A stretch of DNA of 55,502 nt from Hypsibius dujardini (taxonomy: Eukaryota; Tardigrada; Eutardigrada; Parachela; Hypsibiidae): the NCBI GenBank assembly GCA_001579985.1, contig LRSR01001891.1, forward strand, positions 1 through 55,502, in the 5' to 3' direction. The position numbers and the translations under genes are program-made. The notes beneath the pieces were generated by a model. That model did no database searches, was not told where the DNA came from, and saw only the letters and a program-made list of their open reading frames with translations. Below are positions 10,039 through 22,016 of the stretch, one piece after another; the first letter of the stretch is position 1, and each line of letters starts with the position of its first letter.

Positions 10039-13012
10039 ATGGCGACTTCCCAGAGTCTTGCGCATTTAATCACCGCATTTCGGACACTCACGGAACAGCC
10101 TACGGCGTTCCTCACGAAGGATGCCAACCGCGCTGACGCTTTCAAGACCCTCTCCAAAGTCGTCTTTGATCACTCCCGCACGAGCGCCCTTGATATCCCG
10201 CATTCTGCTGCCCTCAGCGAACTCCTCACTGGAGCGGAATTTGACGACGAGCAAGTGTGGCAGCAGTTGGAATTGGACAACCGGCTCAACATCGACAGCA
10301 CGGTGAAGCGCGTGGCCAGCGTTCTCGTCCAAGGCGACGGAGAATTTTTCCGCACATCCGCCGGGTCGCCAGCTCGCACTGGTTCGCCCGAAGGTTTGTC
10401 TAGAGTCTCTGATGATTTCCTAACAGCTGATTCATTTTTAAGCTTAAAAAATACGCCCGTTTACAGATCGGCTGGAAAACGAGGAAGAATCAGGCATCGA
10501 AAGTCATAACGGGGAAGATTCTGACGTCGCTGAGCATCAATTCGAAGATGACTCCGATTTCGCAGAGGATGACGAGGAAGATGTCACGGATGATGAAGAT
10601 ATTGCCAGGGAAGACCAAAATCTGCCTGAGGGGGAAAGCGAGGAGGGCGATGAGGAGGACGATGAGGAGGACGATTTGATGGGGGAAGCGGAAAAAGAAA
10701 CGGACACTGCGCAGACGTCGTCGGCCGCAGCGAGACGTGCTCCGGGCCCGGCCAGCGAGTTGGATGATAACTTTTTTCGGCTCAGTGAGATGAACGAGTT
10801 TTTATTGGAAGATGAGCGACGGGGAAACCGGCGCTCAGAGAGGGAGATTGATTATTTTGCCGAGGATGATGATGACGAGGAGCGCGATGAGGATGATTAT
10901 AAGTACGATGATTTCTTCGATCCGCCACCGGGAGCGGTGCAACAGGGACCCCTTCTGGTGAGGTTACTATGCTATTCATTACCGTTACGTCGCTTTAGTT
11001 CATGATTGGGAACGTGGCAGTCCGTGTGAACGCTTTATACAATAGCTAATTCTGCCGATTGATTGATGGATTGATTGAAGATGAACTTTTACACTGTACA
11101 TCGTGTCTTATCGACAGATTGATTGATTGTGGGTAGCATTCTACTGTTTCTAGTATTAGCTTGTTTCTTTTTTACAGTTTTAATTATCCTTACACTTACA
11201 GCTTATTAAAATGCTTTGAAACACCATTGAAATGACTTCGGGAAGAGTTTTTTTTAATAAAACCAAATATATTTAAATTGATTAAAATTGAGATTGTATT
11301 TAATGTAGAACGTGTTTTGTTTTCTAATCCAAATAATAAAAGTGATAATACCTACCCAGTACCAAGGTATTTACTGATCCTAATTGACTTAGAGGATGAT
11401 TTCATCAGATATTGAACTGTTCGAAAATACGTGCTTTATCTTAAATAGAAAAATTATCTGTTTTAAATGAGAAATATCTGAACATCCTGTTTTTTTTTCA
11501 TAATATTATTTTAAATACCGGGAGTGGCATTGTGTCAACGCGTTTCATTAAATTACATTTTCCCATGAAATTACATGTATTTAGAGTACACGTTTATTTA
11601 TTATATGTTGCAAGCATATTATTTAAACAACAATGGCAGTTTTGAATTTTATATCTGTTATTTTTTGTAGAAAGCGCCCGTAAGAGCAGCTGAGAAGTCA
11701 ACCTTTGAGAAACGCCAAGAAAAGCTCAAAGACCGCATCAAGGAAATGGAGGAAGAGGCTGTCTCCGAAAAGCCCTGGCAGTTGGGCGGCGAAGTGTCCG
11801 CCACCAAACGACCGGAAAACTCTCTCCTAGAGGAGTTCCTTCAGTTCGATCACGTGATGCGCCAACCTCCGGTCATCACTGAGGAGGTCTCTCAGAAGCT
11901 GGAAGACCTCATTCTGCAGCGCATCAAAGACAAAGCGTGGGATGATGTGGAGCGCAAAGTCAAGGCCAAAGGTGTCGACCCGTACGAATACAAGAAGAAA
12001 CTAGTGTTGGAGGAAACGAAAGCCAAGCAGAGTTTAAGCCAAATCTACGAGCAGGAATACCTGAAAAAAGTAAGATAATGAAGTAGGCAGACAAACAGAC
12101 TGTCAGAGGGAGAGACAGACATATAAGCAGGTAGACAGAGAGACAGGCAGGCAGGCAATCAGATAAACAGATAAACAAACATATCCAGACAGAGAGACAG
12201 ACAGGCAGGTATATAGTCAGAGAGACCGGCAGGTAGACAAACAGACGAATGGACAGACAAAGACCGGCAGGCAGGCAAACAGGCGGACGGACATTCAGAC
12301 AAGAGGCAGCCAGGCAGGCAAGCAGACGAACGGATAGTCAGACAAACGAACAGATAGACAGACAAGAGAGGCAGGCAGGCAGGCATACAGGCATAGAGAC
12401 AGACAAACAAACAAGCAGCATTGTTAATCGTTTGTGGATGAGCTGTTATTCAAGGTTTCTTTTCCAACCACACAGGTCGCCGCTACCGACAACGAGGAAG
12501 AGAAGGCCGAGCACATTGCCATCCGGAAATCGCTCAGCGGTCTCTTCATCAAGCTGGATGCGTTGAGCAACTTCCATTTCGTGCCGAAACCGGTAGCGCC
12601 CGACATTAAAATTGTCAACAACCTCCCTACGTTGGTGGTTGAGGAAGTGCAGCCGTCGACAGTGGCCACCTCGCAGCTTCTCGCACCAGAGGAGGTGCAG
12701 GCGAAGAAGAAGGGCGAGCTCACCGGTCTGACAGAGGCCTCGGAAACAGATAAGAATCGGTCGCGACGAAAAAAGAAGCTGCGGCAGAAAATCAAGGGAC
12801 TCCATCAGAAGGGGAAGGAAGAGGCAGCGGAGAAAGCGGCCAAGAAAGTGGAGAAGGCAAAAACGAAGGGCGGCTCGTCGGGTGCATTTTTTGATAAGCT
12901 CCAGGACACAGTCAAAGCGGAACAGGCCGCTAAGACGCCCGATGGGAAGGAAAGCAAAAAGCGGAAGAAGGACGCGGCCGACGGGAAGAGCGTTAAAAAA
13001 TTCAAGTTATAA
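10039..13012 (+). CDS. MPHOSPH10: MPP10, U3 snoRNP component (593 aa, 4 exons)
   Basis: Nucleolar protein of the small-subunit processome, needed with Imp3, Imp4 and U3 snoRNA for 18S pre-rRNA cleavage. Exons are 10039-10393, 10467-10957, 11671-12069 and 12476-13012; all phases agree. The N-terminus is helical. Exon 2 is a long Asp/Glu-rich tract followed by the family signature SELDDNFFRLSEMNEFL. Exon 3 carries the conserved core EKPWQLGGEVSATKRPENSLLEEFLQFDH. The last exon is Lys-rich and ends VKKFKL, fitting a nucleolar protein. Length is close to the human protein (about 680 aa). The 3' end lies 111 bases from the RMI1 stop on the other strand. Intron 3 is filled with CAGA-type repeats. 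Confidence 0.93.
12085..12418. repeat. CAGA/CAGG tetranucleotide array in MPP10 intron 3
   Basis: Degenerate CAGA, CAGG and CAAA units fill almost the whole intron 12070-12475. Long stop-free frames across it on both strands are a property of the repeat, not genes. Confidence 0.9.
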
Positions 13013-13123
13013 TTTTTTATTTGGGGAAAGACAAATTTTTCTGACACGAACGCCACTGCGTTATGATGGCCTTGAGGGAAGTTTGATTGGTTCTGCTGAA
13101 AAAAAAAACATGGAAGAAGAAAT

Positions 13124-14323
13124 TCAGTTTTGACTCAACCGGTCAAAGTCGTCCAGGGCGCCGGCCAGAAAGGCATCCGCGTCGGGGTCGTCTTCTCCCC
13201 AGTCGACGGCCACGTTCGCCAAAAAGGCATCTCCGTCCGGATCGTCAAAACCGTTTTGCTGATTGCCTGAACGATAAAGTTGGGGTAATGAGTGAGAAAA
13301 TTAAATGTCTGCAAGAGCGAGGCAAGCTGCTGGGAAGAGAATGACGATAAAACAGACAGGCACACTATAAACTCAGACATGAATGGAAAGGGGAATTATT
13401 TTGGCATGCGAATAAAAGAACAATGCAGGCGAAAGAAATGGAACCAAGCGTGGATAAATTAATCAGCAGAGAAATATATAAATCGAGACTGAAAAGGGCA
13501 GATATGCGACAAAGCATTCCCCCAAAGGCAAATGGCCTAGATACTGTGTTCGAATCATGAGACCCAAAAGCAGACAGGCATACCTGCATACAGGTAGAGA
13601 GACAGACAGACAGACAAGCAATCAGACAGTCAGACAGACAGACAAGAAAGGTGACAAAAAGTCCTTCAGTCAGACAGACAGTGAAACAGACAGACAGGGC
13701 TGCTTTAAACAACCAGCCATACAATCGTCTAATTATTATATAGGGGGATAAGCAATCCATACCGGCATTTTGCACGACGACTTGACGAAGTCCGACCACT
13801 GAATTTGTTGCTTGGTTGGGGGGCGGACAAGGTGGTGCGGCTTTTTCCATCGCATCTAGGTCGGCGTTTCTATTAATAAAAGCTATTATTACTATTAAAC
13901 AAGAGATCCGCAAAAGCAAGTAAAACCCAAACGGCACGACACACAGCAAGGATGCAAGGACTCTCTTCTGGGCGAACTTCTCCTGTAGACATGCCACTTG
14001 ACCACCGATTACATGTATATTCTCCGAAGTCAATAGCAATATCCCTTTTCGGAACATGATCGGTGGAATTAAGCGTACCTGCGGGAGAAAGGCAATAATG
14101 AATGTACAAATGAAGAGACGAAGTTTTTCGACGTACGTGCGAAGAAAGCAAGCAAACAATGACAGATAAGCAGATGCTCGCAGACATACAAATGGACAAA
14201 AATACAAACCGGCCGGCAGACAAGCACTCACAACAGCACAACAGGCAGACAGACAGATATACAAACGCAAATTAGATGTCGACATAAATTCAGTAAAGGA
14301 ATGAAAAATAGGGGGACAGACAA

Positions 14324-14374
<51 letters not shown>

Positions 14375-15382
14375 GCCGGACAGGCAAACAGGCAGACAGA
14401 CAGACAGACGCAGACCAGACGTAGACACAAACTTAGCACAGACACAAAAGATCGGCAGACACACAGTCACGCAATGGGGAAACTAACTTTGGTTCCAGGA
14501 GGGGTGTCAATGCTGAGAGTTTTGATAACTTGATATTCCATAGCTTGAATGTCCTTCGACCCATCCGTCAGATTCAAAAGAAGCATTCTTTTTCCAGTGG
14601 GCTCAGACTAGACAAATCGTGAATACCAAATCAACGATCGTGGCAAACCACTAACCATGTGTCTTAAATGAGAACAAAACGGACGATCAGGGCAATCAAC
14701 CAGGTAGTCAATCGATCCCAGTCGGGAAAACAACCACAATCAAATCAATCTACAGTTCAATCAATCGATCCATCGATCAATTCAGTTACACTTATCATGT
14801 CGTACCTTATTTGGTGCAGTTTCCGCATCGCCCGTCACCAGAACATTCTCACCGAATCGGTTGATGACTTTTTGAAGTTGCTGATAAGCCGGTCGACTGA
14901 CATCTCTCAGGGAGTCAATCTGAAATTCGCGGGAAAACATCCAAATCATCCGGCGCAAATCAATCAATCAACCAGTCACTGTAGAGATACAAATCATTTC
15001 GATCGATCGATCAATCGATCGCTTGGTCGAATCAATTTAATGGGCAATCACTTACCTGAAGACAAAGAGACTCGCCGATTTTAGTGGTGCTTTTGTTCTG
15101 CAGAATTTTCGTCAGTGGAGTTGAAGCTGCGTGAGCTTGATAAAAACTCCGAAGATCGGCATTCTTCCACAGTTCAACTGCACGCTGTTCGAGCTGCAAT
15201 AAGAGGGGGAATAGTAATTTGCGAAACAAACCCAGCGACATTGCTTGTTCAATCAATTAATCAATTGATCGGCCTACAGTTCCAACACCGCGGCTGCCGG
15301 TGATTTCCTGATGTAGCACGGCTATGACTTCCTCCGGCACCTGCACATTTCTCTTTCGAAATTCATTTTTAATTTGCTGCAT
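13124..15382 (-). CDS. RMI1: RMI1, RecQ-mediated genome instability protein 1 (286 aa, 7 exons)
   Basis: OB-fold subunit of the BLM-TopoIII-alpha-RMI dissolvasome, which resolves double Holliday junctions. Exons on the minus strand are 15382-15278, 15193-15056, 14919-14806, 14607-14488, 14078-13945, 13869-13763 and 13266-13124, with matching phases and a total of 861 nt. Diagnostic stretches are CLQIDSLRDVSRPAYQQLQK, the segment GKRMLLLNLTDGSKDIQ followed by MEYQVIKTL, PPGTKVRLIPPI and ILLLTSENIHVIGGQV. These form the N-terminal helical region and OB1 fold. The C-terminal 80 residues are Pro/Asp-rich, ending DDFDRLSQN. It is much shorter than vertebrate RMI1 (about 625 aa) and lacks the second, RMI2-binding OB fold, as invertebrate forms may. 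An upstream in-frame ATG (MHGNLL) exists; 15382 is chosen because homology begins there. Confidence 0.9.
13590..13700. repeat. (CAGA)n array in RMI1 intron 6
   Basis: Tetranucleotide CAGA units, interrupted, within intron 13267-13762. Confidence 0.85.
14317..14415. repeat. (CAGA)n array in RMI1 intron 4
   Basis: About 14 near-perfect ACAG repeats followed by degenerate units, inside the intron 14079-14487. Confidence 0.95.
14686..14785. repeat. (AATC)n-type intronic microsatellite
   Basis: Degenerate CAATCAATC/GATCGATC tetranucleotides in an RMI1 intron. Similar ATCA/GATC runs occur at 3811-3826, 14960-15020, 15249-15270, 31014-31030 and 49705-49720. Confidence 0.8.
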
Positions 15383-15633
15383 TTTAAGTATGTGGAGGGG
15401 TGCGCGTAAATGAATGACAGGGAATTTAATTAGTGATAACAAATTACCGTGCATCTTCCGATTTAAAGCGCCCCCCACCCAGGCCCCCTCAGTTAAAAAG
15501 GCAAAAGGGGCGTGGCTTCCATCGGATTCAGATTTTTAGAAAACCAAGCGCGGTTGCCTTACTAATTCTGAGCTGACGTTTGACTCAAATTCTGAAATTC
15601 AAACTTTCCCACACAGGCAAAAAAATTAACACG
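15383..15633. promoter_or_regulatory. Bidirectional promoter space RMI1/Rab escort protein
   Basis: 251 bp lie between the divergent start codons. The segment has a C-rich run (about 15470-15488). No named element is recognised. Confidence 0.5.
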
Positions 15634-16817
15634 ATGGAAGATTTGCCGACAGAATTCGATCTGGTGGTGTTGGGGACAGGTAAGTGAGAGTGTGTTCTTA
15701 CTACATGTGTTTTAATGTTCATGCGCACACTCGGACAGAATGCTTGGCTGATCGAGCCAAGCTGTTTAACTTGTGTACTGCACTGCTGCCGTCGACTGTC
15801 GAGTACAATGGTCTGACGCGATCAGTCGAGCATTCTGTTCAAAAATGATTTGTTGTGGTTTTCTCGACATATGTTCTTGTGTTGTCTAGGTTTGCCGGAA
15901 AGTATAATTGCTGCCGCGGCATCACGGGTTGATAAAGCCGTCTTGCAACTTGATTCGTAAGTGCTATAGCAGAAGACAGAGGAGTTGCGAATTCGTACTT
16001 CTTAGTCGATCCATCAATCAATAAATCAGTCACTTGCGGAAGTCAGTGAAGTATGCCTTTAAAGCTTTAATAGCTTTAATATCCATTTTGTTATCGTAGT
16101 TCTCAGTTGAATGAAAGTACATTTTCCGGAAAGCCAATCGTCGGGTTTTCGACCCTCTCAGTTATTTTTCGAATTTTAGATAATTATTATTAATGTATTT
16201 ATTATTTTAATCACACGAAATCAAGAGAAAATAAATACATCAACCGTTAATATGTTCAACAACATAGTATTTTATGCTGTTTCTCTTGCCAGGAATGCGT
16301 TTTATGGTCGAGACTGGGCGGGATTCCGGTTGCAGGATCTGCGAGATTTCCTTCGGTCATGCGAAGTGCCGGTATGTAGACAGTTGGACAGTCTTGCAAT
16401 GAGAATCAGTTGGAGGGTATATTTTCGTACGGCTTCATGGTCTTTTCTTCCTACTACTTCGCAGGCTGCGGACGTGGATGCACGCGATGTGAGTCACCTG
16501 CTGCAGGCGGGGGAATGTTTGGTCACGTTGGGGCGTCCCACAAATTCCATATCGAATGTGGAAGAAGTCATTTATATAAAGTGAGTGATGGGGAAGCTTT
16601 ACGTAGTTGGGATGTCTATTTGTCTAAACGCCAGACTATACTTCAAAAGCCTCATCGTTTCTCCACGTATATGACAGTCAATTGTCTGTCTGTTCTTTTT
16701 CTTTGTCTCTCTTTCACTGTCTGTCTCTGTCTATCTATCTCTGTCTCTGTTTCTGTCTCTCTGTCTGTGTCTCTGTCTGTGTGCCTGCCTGTTTGTTTGT
16801 CTGTCTTTCTGTTTGTT

Positions 16818-16864
<47 letters not shown>

Positions 16865-18703
16865 TTGTCTGTCTGATATATGTCTCTCTGTCTGTGCGAA
16901 TGATCACATCTCTTGATTCTCCCGTTTTTCGTGCCTCCCTGTTCGTCTTTTAGTTCTCGTCCATGTCTGTTGCTGATCCTCCTAACAACTGTCTGCTTGT
17001 CTTCACCGTCTGCCTGTTTGCTCGTTCTGTCTGGGGGTGTTGATCATTTTGCTTCTTGTTTGCCTACGTTAACGTATACACTACAAAAATCGATCAATGA
17101 AAGGATCGGCCTACGTATTCTGGAAGGGATATTTGTAGTTTCCCGATAATCCCGAAGGGCAGTCAGGCAGATCGACGACAGACAGAAATACAAAGAGACA
17201 GACAAAGAGGAAGACTGAGAGTCAGACGAAAAGACAGCAGGCGGATAGATAATAAGACAGACAGACAGACAGGTCTCTGCCAACGCCGGTTATCTGGTTT
17301 CTTCCCTTCATCTTGCTTTCCTATTGTCTGACTAGCTAGCTTGTATTTGATCTGTTGGCCTCTTTTCATTCCGCCCTGCTCGTTGTGTTCTTCGCTGTAC
17401 TTTTTTCAAAGGAATACCGTGCAAAAGTTTGACTCTCCTCTTCTACTGATTAGAGATGATGTGGTGGAAACTGATATAGCACCACAACCACGACAGGAGC
17501 GGTACCGCCGACGATCCGAACGCCACACCTCCGGCTCTTCCACCGGAAGTAGTACTGGACCAAGCCCAGGTATTGATAGTATATTTTATCTGGAAGCCAC
17601 ATTGCTAAATCCAATTTGCAGTGAGTTCCTTTAATTCTGTGAAATATGTATTGACTGATTTGGTCCATCGGTGCAGTATAGTTGGACCATTATTTTTATT
17701 GGTTTTTTTCTTTCTTATGTTTATTTGCTTATAGATTTGTTTTTTATTTATTTCTTGTATTTTTATTTCTTCGGTTTCTTTTGTATGTAGTTTTTTAGTT
17801 CTTGTGTTTATTTACTTTTATGGAGTTATTGTTTATTTTTATTTATCGAGACTTCACAATTTCTATATTCTGTTTTAGTAGTTTTCGTTTTTAATGAAGA
17901 GGTCCACCGACCGGTTTTCTCCTCCCTTCGAGCGGTTGGTTGATGGATAAATTTTTTATATCCCATCTGGTTACTTGACTGATTAGATGAAAATATTCCA
18001 TTCTCATTTTATTTGTTTTTCACCGCCTCAGTAAACACTCCGGTCGATGATGAAGCCTTCCCACTACCTGTGGGACGGAAGCAGTTCACCTTCGACGATG
18101 TTCTTCTCCAGAGCCGAAAATTCTCTCTGGACCTTGCGCCAAAACTTTTCTGGACAACTGATGCCTTCGTAAATCTCCTCAAGACATCCAACATCAGTCG
18201 GTACACCTCATTCCGGCTGGTCCATTCCGTGGCCACCTTCCTCGATGGCCGCATCCTTGAGGTATCCACCCCCCCCCCCCAATAAAGCGATATGTTATGA
18301 AAAGTTATTTTTAATGGAATTTTAAAAATGGATATTATAGCTCAAAATTCGCTTTTTAGGTTCCGTTCTCCCGGTCAGCCATCAGCAATCATACAGACCT
18401 GAGCGCCCTGGATAAGCGGAAGGTGATGAAGTTCATGCAAGCTTGTATGGAGCGAGCAGCCAATGGTGATGCCAATGCAGCCGACCTTACACCTGCTCGG
18501 TTTGGAGATTACTTGGACACTTTGAAGATTCCTATCTTGACGAGACGTTCTATCGTCAATGCAATCGCAATGTGTACTGAGAACACGTCTACTGCAAAAG
18601 TGGGTATTGCCTTCCTTGTACTTCCTGTCATGTCTACTTTCCCGTCTGTCTGACTGCACGTTTCTCGGATTGCATGTGTGCATGCATTTTTATATGCCTG
18701 TCG

Positions 18704-18761
<58 letters not shown>

Positions 18762-20703
18762 GGAGCTGCCTGTTTATCTATCAACTTGTTTGTCTGTCCG
18801 TTCGCTTTTTTGTTTGGCTGTCGTGTTGTCTGCCTGCCTGACTGTCTGGTTGCCTGGTCCTCTCTTGGTGTCTGTTGTCTGTTTGTCTGTCTGCTTAACC
18901 ATATATCTACCTACCTGTCCATCCATTCGTTCATATGTTGGTCCGCCTGCTTGTCTGTCAATCTTGTTCGTATGACTCTACATCGGCATGTCTGACCACG
19001 ACGTGACTACTTGTTTTCATATCTGTATATCCGCCTTCCATCTAGGCTACGAGGCTACCGGTCTGTATGCTTGTCTGACGGTTACTGGTCGTGTCTGTTC
19101 GGAGTGTTTATCATTCGAGACTTAGTCCCGATATGGTTGATGGACTTTCTTTTCAGGCCTTTACCCGGATCAGTCGTTTCCTACTGGCCTGCGGATATTA
19201 CGATAAAAGTTCCAGCCCCTTCCTGTTCTCTATTTTCGGTTGCGGCGAGTACCCGCAGTACTTTGCCCGCATCAGCGCAGTGTTCGGCGGAATACAGTGT
19301 CTGAATCGTGGTGTGGAGGTTTTCGTGCTCGATTCCACCAAATCTCAGGTGGTGGCTGTGATTACGGGTGCCAGCAGGATAGCTTGCAAGCGCCTGGTGA
19401 TTCCAGTAGAATATGCTCCCGTAGAGTGGCTCGGTGGAGGCCTAACGGAACGGTAGGGTAGATGGACACAGAGGCAAACACAACCCGAGCTGCATGCGTT
19501 CAAGCAGGCATTCAGACAAGAGAATCCAGAGATAGACATACAGACAGACATGCAGGCAGTCTGGCAGACAGACAGACAGACTGGCAGACTGGCAGATAGT
19601 CTGTCAGGCTGGCGGATAGAGAGACAGATAAAACAAATGTTGACCCGTTTTTGATTTCAGAAACATTTCACGCGCCATCCTCATCACGGATACTTCGATC
19701 TTCCCTAAAAGGCCGTCTGATGTCGGGTTCATGCGATTTGCCAAGGACGGAGACGAGCTGGGTGTGATGCTCATCGAAGCTTCTTACGTGACAGAAATTT
19801 GTCCCAATGGATATTGTATGTCATGACTACTGGCACTTTCACAATACCCAAAATTTACTATTAATTTGGCTACTACATTGGTTGACTTTTTGACATTCAC
19901 AGTCGTGGTTTATCTGTGGACAACAGCCGTTACGACAGCTCGGGCGGATTTGGAACCTTATGTGATGAAGTTGTTTGAACCTTACAGAGCAGGTACGAAC
20001 GTGGGACGATGGCTTTCAGAGTTAGATATTTACAGAGACGAACGCGCCCTGGCGTACAGACACAGACAGAAAAAAAGACAGACAGACAGGTGCCCTGACT
20101 GAGAGTGACAGACAGACAGACAATCACAGATAGACAGACATACAAGCAGACGTGCAGGCAGGCAGACGGGCAGTATGGAGACATAAAATGGAGTTTAATT
20201 CAAATCGGTGTCTACTGTACTTCAGAATAACAAATGCACTTCTTTTTTGCAGACCGAACCGGTGTCGCGAAAGTTTTATGGGCGTCTTTCTTCAATCATA
20301 AATCCATACGACTGGCCACCAGAGATGCCGATCAATCAAACCGATCAACACAGCTGCCGGCTAATGTGAAGCTGGTCAGCGGTCCGTCCGGAAGTTTAGA
20401 CTACGAAGACGTCCTCAAAGAGGTACTTATTATGTATTTTTGTGTTTCTTGCCTCTGTTTTATCACTTTTAACTGCGATCCACACTATGCATCCGATCAT
20501 TTTTTCAGAGTGAGGAGTTGTTCGCTATGTTGTATCCCGGTGAAGTGTTCCTACCTCGCGTTCCCGACCCGGAAGAGATCATTATGGATGGGTGTGATGG
20601 TTCAACAGTCGCAGCTTCACCGGAAGAAGAAGCGGCCACGGCTCTTTCTCAACCGGAAGCGAGCGCCTTAATTCCTGCTAATGATGAGGAGGGTGATGAA
20701 TGA
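15634..20703 (+). CDS. CHM: Rab escort protein (REP/CHM), 613 aa, 12 exons
   Basis: Cytosolic REP presents newly made Rab GTPases to Rab geranylgeranyl transferase and delivers them to membranes; it is the GDI-superfamily member of that complex. Exons: 15634-15679, 15890-15956, 16293-16371, 16465-16580, 17412-17569, 18032-18261, 18360-18599, 19157-19452, 19661-19815, 19903-19992, 20253-20422 and 20509-20703, all phase-matched (1842 nt). The N-terminus [20 protein letters not shown] is the GDI/REP dinucleotide-fold signature. Later landmarks are [11 protein letters not shown], the Rab-binding region [20 protein letters not shown] followed by [14 protein letters not shown] and PEEIIMDG near the end. 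A low-complexity Arg/Ser/Gly insert in exon 5 ([16 protein letters not shown]) is not conserved. The C-terminus is Glu/Ala-rich. Several introns contain CTGT or CAGA arrays. Length fits the family (about 650 aa). Confidence 0.93.
15733..15840. repeat. Short hairpin repeat, copy 2 (REP intron 1)
   Basis: Left arm GGACAGAATGCTTGGCTGAT pairs with the complement of ATCAGTCGAGCATTCTGTTC at 15821-15840, about 108 bases end to end. It is homologous to the hairpin in the ADAT2 intron. Confidence 0.7.
16682..16895. repeat. (CTGT)n microsatellite in REP intron 4
   Basis: CTGT/CTCT/TTGT units, purest near 16822-16880. Confidence 0.95.
18640..18960. repeat. (CTGT)n microsatellite in REP intron 7
   Basis: Long degenerate CTGT array, purest at about 18703-18757. 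Confidence 0.95.
19500..19630. repeat. (CAGA)n microsatellite in REP intron 8
   Basis: Degenerate CAGA/GGCAG units in intron 19453-19660. Repeat orientation is opposite to that in intron 7 of the same gene. Confidence 0.85.
20058..20170. repeat. (CAGA)n microsatellite in REP intron 10
   Basis: CAGA units with small interruptions inside intron 19993-20252. Confidence 0.85.
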
Positions 20704-22016
20704 TTTTGCAAGTCTTGATTTTGTAAAACAAATATACAAAAGTTGTTGGAATGTTATTGCATATCTCCCTCCGTTGTGGTTATTGGTTAGTCGCAGTGTC
20801 TACCAGTCATATTGATATATTTATTTGTTGCACTTTATAGGTGTGATAAATTATTCAACTACAGTTCCGATGCGTATCGTTACGTATACTCGGTGAATAT
20901 TGGGAGAAAAGTCGAGCAGAGAGGGTTAGGGGTGAGGGTAGTGCGATTCAGGCGATTACGCGAGGATCATCGAATCGTCAGCGTTAATTTTGCGGCGTAC
21001 TTCAGACATTTCATCGCTCATAATTTGACGGGTAGGAGGAATAATAGATAAGACTGATGGTCTAACTTAATACCCTAAAATTGTGTAATGAAGTCATTTT
21101 GCGGATATGTTTTTCAACTGACTGATCTTTAAAAATTCCCAGCAATGGCGAACTTTCTCATCACTGTCGCGGTCTTCTGTGTTTCTGGTGTTTCTGGATC
21201 AAACGGTCTTCCGTCTCGGCGGATGGGGTTTGTCTGAAACACCGGATAAAAAACACATTAAAAGTACATCGGTTATTTTTCATACCTTGAAATAAATTTG
21301 CTGTTTCGTCAATAAACTACACGGACATTTTGCCCAAGATGTGCGTGATCCTTCTCGTATCAGTCTATAACTCCATATACAGAACAGTTTTCCTATACAG
21401 TTCTGTATAGGACAGATACCTGAGCTTGTGTGTTCCGTTACGACTCTTGTCGTAGGATACGATCAGTACAATAGTACCCCGTCTGTAACATTTGTCTAGA
21501 AAATTCCTCAGGCAGTCTTATTGATAAAACGCGGATGCTAAATAACGGCTGTCTTAACGGATAATAAAATGGAATAAAATTTTAGAACATGTGAAGTGCG
21601 CTGTGTGTGTCGTTACTAGGTCGATAGAATATAAGGATCTGAGGTCCCTATTTGTCATGTCTGAATGGTAGATTGCAAGGAATAGAGAGAAAGCGTTTGC
21701 ATTTTAATTTTAGTTAGAAGCTTGCCTATACAGTCTGTTGCCTTGATTTAGTTGGCTTTCTTTCCTTCGTGCCTCCTTGACCTCACGTATCACGATAGAC
21801 TTGGAAAACAGCCAGTGTTCGTGGAAGATCCTGCGTGTCCCACAGACAGATTGATCGCTTGGCTTTTCCTTGTCTCTGTCCAAGTATTATAATCGTTTCA
21901 TTTTTGACCCTCGATCACAGCGAACATAGACACCCGAGACCGTCAAACATTTGGACTGATAACATACTCTTTTCTGATTTTCGAATTGGGGATTTGTGTG
22001 ACATACATATTGCATC
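20704..22016. other. Gene-free interval, with a perfect palindrome
   Basis: About 1.3 kb between Rab escort protein and the astacin gene. I see no convincing coding exon. It must contain the 3' UTR of the former and the promoter and 5' UTR of the latter. At 21391-21412 there is a perfect 10-bp stem (TCCTATACAG, 2-base loop, complement). Confidence 0.6.

Noticed and set aside
10066-10379. Minus-strand frames antisense to MPP10 exon 1
   Set aside because: They are shadows of a well-supported exon on the plus strand.
12159-12566. Open frames on both strands in MPP10 intron 3
   Set aside because: They are six-frame openness of the CAGA repeat, not coding.
13548-13562. GTTCGAATC resembling a tRNA T-loop
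   Set aside because: No acceptor stem, D arm or anticodon arm can be drawn around it.
13365-14387. Long minus-strand open frame rich in Leu-Ser-Val-Cys
   Set aside because: It is RMI1 exons 5 and 6 joined by translated introns; the Cys-rich parts are CTGT microsatellite.
18559-18995. Cys-rich plus-strand frames of 105-138 codons
   Set aside because: They run through the CTGT array of REP intron 7, which cannot give a stop codon in any frame.
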